A stretch of 64,000 nt of DNA, taken from positions 620,001 through 684,000 of the forward strand of contig JAALGY010000038.1 of NCBI GenBank assembly GCA_032358165.1. Reading direction: 5' to 3'. Shown here one piece after another: positions 1 through 12,600 of the stretch. The DNA is from Diplosphaera chodatii. Its lineage: Eukaryota; Chlorophyta; Trebouxiophyceae; Prasiolales; Stichococcaceae. Position numbers and translations under genes: made by a program. The notes beneath the pieces were generated by a model. The model was not told where the DNA came from, ran no database searches, and worked only from the letters and a program-made list of their open reading frames with translations. The stretch's first letter is position 1, and each line of letters opens with the position of its first letter.

Positions 1-3000
1 TGCCAAGGACCTGCTGGGCCCACAGGATCCGTCAAGGCGCACATCACACGAAGGTGCAGCAATATGCCCACACTGTCACCATGCGCCACGAAGCTTCAAC
101 CTGCCCGACAACAGGCTACATCGTAGCATGCAGGTGGGTGCATGCACCGAGGATGTCCTCATGGCTGTCACATATGAACATGGACGACACGGCAAGTGAC
201 TGGGTAGGCATATCCATTGCTGTGGTCAGGGAGCCCACCAAGGGTGGGACGCTCTTGACCCGCTGAATGCCAGAGGTACACAGCTGCAGCCATGTCAGGC
301 TGCTGCAGCAAGCCGCCGCCTGCAGCAGCACCAGCAACAGCGACAGCAATCGGGAAAGGTGCTTTCACTTCTGGTGGCAAGCAAACCTGCCGGCTGTCTG
401 ACATGCTGCCACGAGAATGTTTCCACACATACCTCAAGCATCAGGCGTAGTTGGATGGCCGTCACATCCTCTGTCTTGATGCTGAGGTACTGTAGGCGCA
501 CAAGATGTTGCAATCCTGCGTGGCGGCTGAGTGCTGTGAGTGAGCAGGTGGTGTGCCAACCGTAGATAGAGGCGTATCATGTGCAGCTTGCCAGTCCGAC
601 CATGCAGCCCGCTGCGAGTCAGCATGAATGCCATCTGCCTCGAGCCTTTGGAGTGACGTTGCATGATAGAAGTGTCACAGACCTTTGATGATGGTTCCTG
701 CATGATAATCGTCGGCTGCTGACCCTGAGCTCACACTGAGGCTCAGGCGCTGCAGCTCTCGAAACTGTGACAGCGGGAACACTGCCTGCGCACAGATCTT
801 CCTTATGCAGCAGCGTGTTGTCGCATCAGGACTGCCTGGGGACTGTGCATCAGGTGTGATCGAACTGCACTAAGTTGTGGTCAATAGCAACGGCAGAAAT
901 GTACACCACCTCCGGAAGATGGCAGCGCAGGAACAGTTGTTTGCAGCAACCTGGCAGATCAGGATGGAGTTCCTGCAATGCATCGAGAAGTTATGCCGTA
1001 CTGCAGTCGTGTTTCTGCATGTGCACTCATGCACGGCTGCTGTGTGCATCTGCCTGCACTAACAACAAGTGCACGGAACAGCGTTCGTTGCACTGCTAGA
1101 CGGGAAGCCAAAGTATGAAGTCATACCACTGCAGAGTTGACAGGCCAGATATCAGTGATCTCCAGGTGAGCCAGCACTGGGCAGTGCTTCAGCACTGCGG
1201 GCACCAGGCTGTCCTGGCTGCGTGCTGGCCGACGTTCCCATGTTCTGATTTGTAAGCGCTGCAGGCGCGGGCCCACTGTTGATAGCATGTGATCAATGGC
1301 CCTGCAGAGTGCAGCGGTGCTTGATCATCTGGCTGTTGGAGCAGGCTCATGTTCTGCATGCACATAGTCTCTCACAATTGCAGAAGATGCGATAGGCAGA
1401 TAGCCTCATAGTCCGACCCTCAGCCAGCGAGGCTGGGTTGACGTCGGGATTCATGCATGCATGCACACGCGTGACGCGTGATATGAAGTCAGCAGATGGT
1501 ATGATGCCGCGTCCATATCGCACCCTGTTGAGGATCCGTGTGGTTCCATACTTCCAATGAACAGAGCCGAAAGTTGGGACAGCCGTTCAATAGCAGCCAT
1601 TGCGCCGGTGACCATACGGGGCCGACCCAAGACAGCAAGTGCTTCCAGGCCTGCATTGAGGCCATGCCATCCTCGCTGTCGATGGATGTTGCAACACTTT
1701 GCAGGACCACACAATATAGCAGCGCAGTCTGGTGCTGCGTGAACGCAATGTAAAGCAGCCATCCAGCACAGCTCCTAAAGGGTTGCCCTGACATGGAGGC
1801 ACCTGTCATGGTGGCGAGAACTGGAATCAGGCCCGCGTGTGTGCAGAAGTCAAAGGAAGCTGCCAGGCGCAGGTGTCTCATCCTGCTGAGTTTCGACAGC
1901 TGGCAGAGCCCTGCACAGCATCAGCACTTTATGCATCAGGACTGGCGCTGCACACTGAATGCGCGAAAGAGATCAACTGCACAAGCGTCAAACATGTGCA
2001 GGTTCTGTGATGCAAACTAACCTGCGTCCGTTGCGTTCTCTGCGCACTCCACGAGGTCCAGGGCTTGCAGTTGCGGCAGCGTCTTGACCAAAAGTGAGAT
2101 GCTCTCATCACCATTGTCACCCTCGATACCATCACAATGCAGTGCTTTCTCCAGGCCCAGGGCGGTCAGCTGGCTGCACAGGACATCGATATTTGCAGGG
2201 TGAGCTTGGGTTGGCATCGACCCATGCCGTACATGCAGGTACGTAGTAAATATTGTCCATAGCAACGATGCGCCATATACACAGCTTGCAGCATGCACAC
2301 CCAAAGACTGCAGGCACATTTCTGAACAAGCAGTACACTGCTGAATGTCTTGCGTTCAGGGGGCCATTTGCTTGCACATGCCAATGGCAACAGCTGCAGT
2401 ACGGTTGGTATTTGCCCAGTAGGTGTACTCCTTGATCACCATCCCGCAACTACGCCCACGGCCATGGAGGCCTGCTGCAAGTGAGTTGGTCCAGGACAAC
2501 GCATCCCACCTGAGGGTTGAGAGGCGTGTGGCGGGAGCCCAATGCTCCGGCGAACGAAGGCGCAGGCACTGCAGCGTCGTCAGCTCGGCTATCGCCGGCA
2601 GCAGCAAGCCGGTCTTGTCCCAGCCCACATTGGTCGTCAGACGCGTCAGGTTCGTCAGGAGTGTTAGAGCCTGCAGAAGCACATGCTCAGCAACAGCCAA
2701 ACTGCCACACGACACCGTCCAGGAACAGACCGTTGGACGGCAGGCTTGATATGCACTGCTTGCATGTCACTGATATGTGCTTTGCTTGCATGTCAAACTG
2801 CAGCAAAACCCACCCGAGTGTCGTATGTCTTTTCAGACAAGTCGAGAGACAGTGTGAGTAGGCCAGCATGATGTGGCCGCAGGTAGTTGATGTTGTCCTG
2901 TTGCACCTGCGTGTTTTGCGAAAAGTGCAGTGTGCACGGTACATCCGAGCACAGCATTGGCAGCAGACAGCATGACCCTTGTCAAAGTGAGTGGTTTTGG

Positions 3001-3879
3001 TGTCCACATATAAGCATAGCCCCACGGGCCAGGAAGGACGTCAGCAGGATCAGCCCCCGTAGCTGTGCAGCACCAGCAGACATATGCAACATGCAGCCAG
3101 AAGGCAGTGCAGGGGTGCCGATACATACCGGTGGGCATGAGAGACTCTGCAGGCTGGAGATGCGCTGCAGCACACGGGCCATTGACAGCTTTGATTTCGC
3201 CTTGGAGCGCCCCGTCTGCTCGCCCAACGTCCGCTCGGCAACATGCAGAGATGTAAGGCTGCTGGGCGCCTGTGGGCATGCAGGCGTCTGTATCCCAGAC
3301 TGTACACGTGCTACAGTAGTGGTCGCAATAGCATTTCAGGTTGCTAGGCACGCTGGCAGTACATGCTTTGATGGGCGGCTGATACACAATATCAAGCGCT
3401 GTGCCAACTGGCAGGTCCTCCGTGCCCTCATGCACGCAGCACCTTTGCAAGGTAGGAGCCCAGGTCACAAGCAGGCAGCCCTGCAGTACTGAGGTGCCGC
3501 AGCGGGTAGCGGTGCTTCAGCGCCAGCTCGAGAAAGCCTGGGTGCTCGGGCTCTGCACTGGTCAGGGCCGTCCTGGCTGCGGCGCAGAACCTGCGCCGCA
3601 CTCATAGATTGCTCGCATAGTGTCATGTGCACAGCTGTTCAACGAACATGTACGGTGTATTGATCGTTTGCACATAACAACTGCAGGATGCGGCGCACTT
3701 GGGACAGGCAAGGCATGTCTTCATCAGTTGCGCACACACCTCATGTTCACCAGGTGGCAGCTCGCAAGATCATCTGGATCCTGCAGCAGCTTGCAGACCG
3801 TCTGCAGAAGCTCGGGAGGCAGTGCTTCCACAGGCGTGCTGCTCTTCGCAGTTGGACGCTGCCCAGAACAGGAAGCCAT
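1..3879 (-). CDS. F-box/leucine-rich-repeat protein, gene A (3' end off the window)
   Basis: Probable substrate-recognition subunit of an SCF-type ubiquitin ligase. Exon 1 (3879-3740) starts at ATG and encodes an F-box, with ALPPELLQTVCKLLQDPDDL and then ASCHLVN. Exon 2 (3590-3443) carries the family signature HRYPLRHLSTAGLP, and exon 3 (3269-3129) begins APSSLTSL. LRR exons follow, for example 2670-2510 and 2173-2022 (TLPQLQALDLVECAENATDA). Further LRR pieces lie near 1870-1800, 1700-1550, 1320-1150 and 345-240. Exon order and splice phases match genes B and C, which supports the model even where single boundaries are unsure. The last one or two exons, including the WPVLEPHRW-type tail seen in B and C, lie beyond position 1. 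What it targets cannot be seen. I did not find an obvious disabling change, but not every middle exon was resolved. Confidence 0.75.
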
Positions 3880-4797
3880 TGCAGCCTACCTGCACCTGCA
3901 GAGGAGCTCCAGCCTACAAGTTGAATGCAATCTATACGTATCAGGATGCTGCCTGAGCTACATGCATGATGTATGAGCACAGGCTGTACATATGTAGCCC
4001 AGGACGGATCACGCACAACCGTTGCAGTCACTACTATCCTGCACTTGCTTGCAAGTCACGGGCTTGGCACGCACGCTCCTGGCGGATATGTGCTGTAATG
4101 CATCACCTTGACAGCCTTAGATAGACGGCCGTGGCCTTCGTGAAGGCTGGACTTGAGGCAAGGTTCCGTCCGCCTCGCTTCGCTGCCTGCCAGGTGTGTA
4201 ACCCAAGTAAGTGTGCTGTACCGCGGCAGTCTGCAGTCGACCGCAAACCACTCAGCAGGCAGTGTATCTGATCATTGACTTGACGTGAATGTATGCGCCG
4301 CCTCCTTGTCAGCTTGAAGCTGCCTACAAACTTTAGGCGAGCGGAGGGTCTTGAAAGGACGCTTACAATACTTGTAGTTCATATCCCGCCAGTTAATTAA
4401 GGGGATCGGCGACCGGAGGGGCCCACTGTATCTATCTCTTGTTTGCGATGGACGGAGGCAGGATAAAGTGCAGCGTGTGCTTGGAAGGTTGGAATAATGA
4501 GCAGTATAGTCAGGGAAGAGTACCAGAGCGCATCGCACGCATCACACCAAAATCCCTGTTGACGGTCCTCAAGCATACATGATCAGTGCATCAGTCACCG
4601 GGCTATGTATGGACAGCTAGTTTGCTGTTACCAACCACCGCATACATGCCAGGGTGATATAAGTGGCAGCACTCGGGCTCATTCTGCTAACATCGATGCC
4701 ACGCCCCATCACATAGCATTGCGTGTGCGCTCCCCATAATGGATTGAAGCCTGACGCACGGAAACCTGCAGGGTGCCAGCTGTCAACCTAGCCCGGC
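3880..4797. other. intergenic, gene A start to gene B end
   Basis: Lies between the start of F-box gene A and the stop of F-box gene B, both on the minus strand, so it should hold the promoter of A and the 3' untranslated region of B. I see no coding exon, RNA gene or convincing core promoter motif. Confidence 0.5.
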
Positions 4798-7700
4798 TTA
4801 GTCGTTCCACGGCCAGCGGTGCTCCTCCAGCACAGGCCATGGATCCTCTGCAGGGTTGCTTAGGGCATAGATCAGGGTGCTGCGCCGCGGCCACCGTCGC
4901 AGCCGGCGCCCCTGCGCACCCCGCAGCTCGTAGCTGCACCCCTCCAGTGCCGCTGATGCATCTTTGACTACTTGAACCTGCAGCTTTTCTCAAATGACAG
5001 TTTGGCAGAATGTCAAGCTGAACTGCCATTGAAAGCTCAAAAGACGACAAAGCTCGCGCATTGTCAAGTGTACAGTTGCTTCGGCTGGAGTTGGCAACTC
5101 AGTTGCCAACCCTGCCTGATGCGATGAGGACATCATCAGGGCATCTCAACAGCACATCAGACGGTTGATGAAACTTTACACAGGGGTTGCATGATATGCA
5201 CTACCTAGCCTACCAGCACGTGACGTGGTGCGTTGAATACTCGCAGGTGTGGCAGGCTCTCCACCAGCAGTCTAAGCTCCATGCTCAGGGACTCCTCCTC
5301 CCAGCGCACATTGTATAGGTTCAGCACAACCAGTTGCGGCAGCGCTGCCAGCGCCCTCAGGTGCTTGTTGCCAAGCCTGTGGTCGCAAACACTTGAATCT
5401 AAGGGCATAGGTCAATCAAAGGTACAGCAGGCCTTTGCAGCTGCATCAGCAATTGCTGTCCTGCAAGCAATGATGGGGTTTCAATCACCCTGCCAAACAC
5501 AAGTGGAGGTGTAACCTACAAGCATCACCAGCCACATTATGTGAGATGCAAGACGCATCATTATGAGCGGAGCGCATCGGGGTCAGCTGGAAAGGCACAC
5601 ACCTAGCAACCCTGTTGATCCCATCGCTACAACACTCAGACAGCTGCAGCCATTTCAATCTGCTGCAGGCAGCTATTGCCTGCAGTAGCATCACATGACG
5701 GATACATCGGCTGACCGTCTCTAGGATAAGTAACGATGTGCAGAACCAGTGTAGAAATGTGCCGATACCATGTGAGCTCGTCCGACCAGCTGTGTCTTAC
5801 CTCGAGCATGCTGTGCAGTGGGTCGTCGATCACTTCGTGCCTACGGGCATCAAGCGTAAGGCAGAGACTATGAAGGTGTGGGAGACTTTGCAGACCTGCA
5901 GGCGCAATCAGATGCCATGGTCATGTGTGCACTTCGAGGCGCAATAGCCTGTGCGTGTGCAGCGTGCCCATCCATGGGCCTGCAGCTGCCAGAAAGCGCG
6001 ATATCTGCTGCTGCAAGATGGTGAGCTGAGAGATGCTGTAGACGCGCCTTTGATGAGTGACCCCACACGGTAGGTCTCAGCTAGGTCCACGTGGAGTTGC
6101 AGGCGGCGCAGCTCCGGAGCATGTAACAGCAGCGAATTTGCCTGCAAATGGGTCACCTCAGTCAGCAAGGACAACACGATGGATTCTGCAAGGACATAAC
6201 ACCGCGCAGCATCTGGACATGTACTGCAGTTCCTCAACAGCTCGGTCCATGGGTGCAGCGCACCTCTGCATTGCAAGAGGTCGACATTTGGGTGCAGCCA
6301 ATCAGGCGTGTAGAGACCACCTCCTGCACGTCACGCACAGGTTGAGGGTTAGCCCTCATCACCTGCAGCCATAGCTGCCCCTGTCACTGCAGGCAGGCCT
6401 TGGGATGACAACCTTGTATACAAGCAAACGAAATGGCACTGATTCGGACAGGGGATGTGCAACCAGTCATACCTCATCCGCTTTGTTGGATTGCTGATCG
6501 TATACTTCCAGGCTAGCCAGCAATGGGCAGTGTGTCAAGATTGCGGGCACCAGGCCGTCTAGATACATGCGCTGGCAGCTGGTCAAGTACCCACACTGAT
6601 AGCCGTAACCCATTGAAAGCCGCTGTAGCCGCGCACCCAGTGCCGCAAGCATGTTGCTCATGGCGCTGTATGCATAAACATGACTCATGTTGCAATTGCG
6701 CGATGCTCAGACACCTGTCACGCTCACGTACGCATGCACCGTGCATCGAACCCAGATAGACGTCCTGGCTGGGCTCAGTGCAGCAAACGCTACCTAACAA
6801 TGCAACATTTGCCCTGGTTATTACCTCCTTGAGCAATGTGGTACACTTTGCACCGCACCTTGCTGGGAATTGAACTAGGGGCAATCCACTTAAAATAAGA
6901 GCAGTTAGTCTGGTCAGTCGAGCAACTACAGCCATCACATGCTTCGACATGAAGGGACAATCTATGACCTCAAGTGCCTCCAGGCCTGCAAGAGTAGGTA
7001 CCGTCCCGCCTTTTGACAATACATGCAATGCTGTGATGGCTGACACACGCAGTATGACATACAGCTGGTGACTATTGCATGTTACATGGGATATGAAATT
7101 CTGGACATCGTTTCAAAACACTGTGCTTTGTACCTGTCATGGTCAACAAAGCTGCATTCAGCCCATGGTGCGTGCAGTCTCGAAGCGAGGATTGCACGCT
7201 CAGGTGCCGCAGCAGGCTGAGCTTTGACAGTTGGGCAAGCCCTGCAAGCAGCAAGTGTTTCATCATGTTCTCCAACATGGTGCACATTCAGGAGGGTGCT
7301 TCAAGGTGGATATGCGGCATGGACCAGAAAGGGCCTGACAGTGAGGTTTTAGTGCTACTGACCTGCGTCAGTTGCCAAATCCGCACAGGTGTATAGTTCC
7401 AGCGCACGAAGCTGTGGCAGCGCCTCTACCAATGCTGCTATCTCCTCATCGCCCTTGCAACCGACCTCTCGATCCACATCGTCACCCGTGATCAGGCCCA
7501 AGCTGGTGAGGCGGCTGCAAACAAAGCAACCAAAGTTGTGTGCACTAATGGTCCTGTGCAAAGTCTGCAAGTCTGGTGGACTGGGTGTGTAAATATGCTA
7601 GATCTACCTGAGCGCCGACAGCGGCGATGGAATCGGCCAGCACTGCAGCGGCGGCAGGTGCAGACGTTGCAGCGTTGTCAGCGTGCTGACTGCATCAAGC

Positions 7701-8973
7701 AAATGTTGCCAGTCCCAGGCACAGTGGTACCCGCTGATTACAAGACGTCTCAGGTCCGTCAGGCGCGTCAAACCCTGCAGCCAAGATACGTTCTTGCGGG
7801 ACCAAGTCCTGGCGAGCCTCATTCTCATGCGCTGTGCCAACCGCAGACAGTCTGTCCAGCAAAGTAGACAACAATTGGCAGGAAAGCCGGCCTTTTGCGC
7901 ATGCAGTCCGCTACCTGGTGGCCGCGTGATTCGAAGAGCAGCAGCGTGTTCAGGCCAGCATGGTGCGGCTGCAGCTGGGTGCATTCCAGCTCCTGCAAAA
8001 AGCACCTGCTAATGCTGTCACGATATGTAGTGGTGCAGCCATGCAGGGGAAATGTCACATTTGTAGAGGTGCACACAAGAGACTGCAAACCATTGCAATA
8101 GGTTGTATGAACATGAGGGACATGCATGTATCATCAGCAACGTCAAGCATGGACGCCAGTGCGTGCTGCTGCCCGTGTAGGACAAGGATATGCAGGCAAT
8201 GGCCAAGGTGGCAGGGAAGGTGCTATTGTACTCACCGAGCATGACAGGAAGCGCAGGCTGGAAACGTTCTGGATCACATCGCCGGAAGCTAGACTGTCCG
8301 TCGCCCTGTACCGCCCCAAGTGGTGCTCCAGCGTGTACTGTGCTAGGTCCAGAGAGGTGAGGCTGCTGGGAGCCTGCTCACATACGTATGTGTACACGAG
8401 TGTCTCGACTGCAAACTCTGTGTTGCTCTTCATGCAGCACTTTGCAGCGTCACTGGCACGAGCGTAACGCATTTTCTCGGCATGAGGTTGAAGCCATGCC
8501 TCAGGTGGATGACTTCGTGAGGAGGTGTTCGACCTAAGTCGCACCTTTGTAAGGTACCGATGCACTTCATGGTTGCATGGCAGCTCTGCAGTGTTGATGT
8601 GGCGCAACGGATAGCGGTGACACGACGCCAGCTCAAAGAAGCCGGGGTGCTGCGGCTCAGCAGTATGCAGCGCTGCCCTTGCGGCTGTGCAGAACCTGCA
8701 CCACAGTAAGCAGAACATCTTGTAATGTGCACTGCTGGGCTAGTAGAATGTCTTCCACCAGCCGACCAGCGGTTTGCCGCCGCACTTGACATGACATACA
8801 CTTGCATAACACACCAAAGCATCTACGTTGCGGTACCTTTCGTCCACCATGTGACAGCTCGCAAGGTCGTCTGGGTCGTGCAGCAGGTTGCATATGTGCT
8901 CCAGTATCTCTGGAGGCAGTGCCGCTATGGATGTCTCGCTTTGTGCCCCATCCTGCCCGGCGCCTGAAGCCAT
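4798..8973 (-). CDS. F-box/leucine-rich-repeat protein, gene B
   Basis: Second, complete member of the local F-box/LRR family and a probable SCF substrate receptor. The start is ATG at 8973. Exon 1 (8973-8837) encodes LPPEILEHICNLLHDPDDL. Exon 2 (8695-8545) carries the family motif HRYPLRHINTAELP, and exon 3 (8373-8236) begins APSSLTSLDLAQYTLE. Clear LRR exons follow: 7774-7608 (LTRLTDLRRLVISG), about 7515-7377 (ALPQLRALELYTCADLATDA), about 7215-7130 (CTHHGLNAALLTMTG), about 7000-6850, about 6665-6470, about 5690-5600 and about 5390-5210 (LRALAALPQLVVLNLY). The last exon ends WPVLEEHRWPWND with TAA at 4800-4798, matching the tails of gene C and of the relic at 18706. Splice phases of the first exons (2, 0, 0) equal those of A and C. 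The upstream intergenic region is shared with divergent DPH6. Some middle exon borders are approximate. Confidence 0.82.
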
Positions 8974-9671
8974 GCTCGAGTGCTGCACTGCCAAGGCACA
9001 GACCAGCTGTTGCACGAAGGGCTCAATAGCTGCATGTGAACTGGTGTTGTGTTCTCAAGGTGCAGCATTATCATCGTGCCCTGTCTGACATCCAACCATG
9101 TCCATGCCTGCGGTCCACGTGGGCATTGCTTCGGCGCCGAATGGTCTTCGCTCGTCAGCTCGGACACTGAGACGTTTGCGTCTGATCTGTGAAGCGTTTC
9201 GAAGGGGTGTAAACCACCTCGAGCATGCCGCCAATTATACGAGAAGGAGTCCATTGTGAAAGGTGGCTGTTTATCTCGGTCAACCACGATCAACCGGGTG
9301 CCCCTCACAGAGGGCACCCGGTACCTGAGCCTCTTGGCTTCACCTGCAAGTTTTAGCTTCTCTGTGACTTAACACGGAGTATTCGTCAACCTCCTACGTG
9401 CTGCGCGCATGCATTTGTTCCTCGCGTGCAAAGTTGCAACTGGGATTGGCTGCACTGGCAGCAGTGAGTTGGTCCCCTGGTCTCAACAGACGGTCGCAGT
9501 GTGCTACATCTTGCGTTACTAGTGCACAAGGTGATGTACGTGTTATCCTCTACACTCTGGACGGTATGCCGATTCGCAACTGTGGCACTGCGGTGGCGCG
9601 GCTGACACGAACTCGCCCTTCTTCCCGCAGCTGAGGCCAGCCGATAGTCCCACTGAAGTGTCATTGCGGAT
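8974..9671. other. intergenic, divergent promoters of gene B and DPH6
   Basis: About 700 bases between two head-to-head genes, so it probably holds both promoters. It contains a perfect 11-base inverted repeat (9293-9322, entered separately). No coding exon recognised. Confidence 0.55.
9293..9322. repeat. perfect 11-bp inverted repeat, 8-base spacer
   Basis: ACCGGGTGCCC at 9293-9303 and its exact reverse complement GGGCACCCGGT at 9312-9322 flank CTCACAGA. It sits between the divergent starts of F-box gene B and DPH6. It could be a protein-binding palindrome or a transcript hairpin. No function is shown. Confidence 0.7.
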
Positions 9672-12600
9672 ATGAAGACGATCGCGTTGATCAGGTGACT
9701 GGCAACTAACAGCATAGTGCAGCGATCGCCGCAAGTCTGCGTAGCATGCGCAGCCGCACACATGCCCATTTGCTGGGGTTTCCTCAAGCACGCTGATCAT
9801 GCTTTGCTTTCCTCATCTGCAGCGGCGGCAAAGACTCGTGCTTCAGTATGATGCTGTGCCAGGAGCACGGCCACGAGGTACTGCTGGCACCTGCATGTTG
9901 GTGTCTTGAGCATATGCTGGACATGCTCTCCAGGCACTCCGAGCGGAAACACTTGCATTCAATGCAACTGATACTTCGTGAGCACACATGCATGCGCACG
10001 TCAAGGGTTCCTTATGTTTGCACGCCCAGATCGTCGCGCTCGGCAACCTGCTCCCTGCGGATGATGCGGTGGATGAGCTGGACAGCTGGATGTTCCAGAC
10101 GGTCGGGCACCAGCTGGTTGCCGGCTATGCCACGGCGTGCGGGCTGCCGCTGCTGCGCCGCCGCATCTGCGGCGCATCTCGACACACGGTGAGCTTGTTG
10201 GACCAAAGCCTGTTGGACTTGTGGGTCGCCTCAGAAGCAGAGCGCCCTCAGCTATTTACACTCCTGCTGCAGGAGCTGGGCTACCGCGAGACTGCAGGCG
10301 ATGAGGTGGAGGACTTGGCGGCACTGCTGGCCTTTGCCAAGGAGCGCTTCCCGGTGAGGCAGCCCTCAGCATTACCTCTCCACCCCAGTGACTAGCTGGC
10401 CGGCGAAAGGGTGCTTGAGGACAGTGCTTTCATCCCCCTTGCAGTATGCCGACAAGGGCAGCGCTTTGAAAGGCGCTCTCAACCAGGTGTGCAGGGATTG
10501 CGCAGGGGCTGCAGGGCGTGGCGTCAGGCGCCATCGCGTCGGACTACCAGCGGCTGCGGGTGGAGGCGGTGTGCGGCCGCCTGGGCCTCACCAGCCTGGC
10601 CTACCTGTGGCACCAACCGCAGGTGCAAGTTTGCATCCAGGCCTCAACTCCTGTTCTTATGCCCACTCTTGCAGTGTGACGTCACAGAGAGATTCCTTCA
10701 GTCGACGCTGTTGCACCTCGCCGATGTGTGGCATTCGCAGGCCAAGCTGCTGCGGCGGATGCTTGACAGCGGCCTGGAGGCGATCCTCGTGAAGATTGCT
10801 GCCATTGGTGCGCAGTGGAACCATGCAGTGTGATCACCATCATGTCAACAGAGCAGGGGGACTATAGCGGAAGAGGTGCTGTGCTCTCCCCAGTGCCTAC
10901 ACACACAGGCAACACATCCGGTTCGTGCACTTGCTGGCAGGCCTGGAGCCTGCAAAGCACCTTGGCAAAACCCTGGCGCAGGTGGAGCCACACCTGCACT
11001 GCCTCGCCAGGTACCTAGCATTGATCTGTTGTGCCAATCGAGTCGGTACCCCCTGATGTGACATGACAGTATGTGGCCGGTGCAATGGTGCTGCGGCAAC
11101 AGCGAGCAGTGGCACCATGTCAAACAGGACGTTTGGCAGCAACGTGTGTGGGGAAGGCGGCGAGTACGAGACCCTCACGCTGGACTGCCCGCTGTTCATG
11201 CATGCGCGCCTGGTCCTGCAGGTGACAGGCCGTGCCATGGCTACGTGCGACTGCACAGCAGACAGAGGACACTGCCGGCTGGTCAGTGCCCCCCAGGGTG
11301 CTCGCATCGCCACACTATCGAATCCATGGCGTGGCTGCTGATCACGCAGGACTGGGATGTGGTGTCCCACTCGCCGGGCAACATAGCGGCGGTCGCGGTG
11401 CTGCGGCCCACGGCCTTCCGCCTGGAGGCCAAGGACGGTGCCAGCGCTGTGCAGCCGCATGACGCGGAGCTCATAGAGGTGCCGGCAGGTGCACAGGGTG
11501 CCCCTCCTCGTCAAACCAGTTCTCACTGCTGTCGCCGCCAGGCTCAGCTTCACCCCTCGGCGCATCTTACTGTGATTGCATAGCCGTTCCAGCCCAACTA
11601 CTCAGCACGCAGAGGACACAGCCACGATGCTACATCACCTTCCAGCGGCAGAGCTTTTCGCGCCGTCTTCTGTGTTGCCAGAATTTGTCATGCTGATGTT
11701 GCAGACTATCAGGTGCGGCTGCCGCCGCCACAGCCGCTGCCGCCGCCGCAGGCGCGATGGCGCCCGCGGGTGCTGCGGCAGCAGGGGCGGCGGCCGCAGA
11801 TGCTCACGCTGCTGGCTGCGGCGCCTGCTCAGACGCCGAGCGCTGTGGCATCCACAGCCGAGGACACGGCCGCAGCTTTGGCGGGTGTCCTCACTGCCCT
11901 GCATGCAGGTGAAGCGTTGCAGCGCTCGAAACCAAAGGCCCCTGCCCTGGTGACATGTATTCCAATGGAGTCTGATGCCCGTGAGGTACAGCTGCGGTCA
12001 CTCAATATGCGGGACTTCATTGAACAAATTTCCCCCAACTTCGCAGAGCTGCAAGCCCTGGGCCTTGGCTGGCACGCCGCGGCCTTTGTGCACCTGTACC
12101 TGGCGGACATGGGCCACTTCAGCGCTGCCAACGCCGCCTACAGCGCGCTGCTACCTGCAGTCAGCCCGCCGGCGCGTGCCTGCGTGCAGCTGCCGCTGCC
12201 GAACGGCTGCCCTGTGGCGGTGTCAGTGGTTGTGCTGTGCGGTGGCACCGCGTTGGCCACAGCGGCAGACGATAGCGGCGGCAGCAGCGGCAGCTGGGAG
12301 ACCGCGAGTCATGACAGCTGTGAAGATCGGTTGGCAGCACACCAGAGTGCCAGCATGGCAGCAGCGGCATATGACTCGTGGCAACGCAAGGCAGTGTCAC
12401 TAACGGATCAGCAGGCGGTGAATGGCACAGCGACGGCAGCTTGGGTGCAGTCCTCGCCGCCAGTCTCGGGCGCAGCAGCGCCTCATGTGGCCGACCCAGC
12501 AGCTGAGGCGGCGGCATCCGCGGCGGCCACGCTGCCCGGCAGGCGGGCGCTGCATGTGCAGAGCGTGTCGGAGTGGGCGCCCTGCATGATCGGGCCGTAC

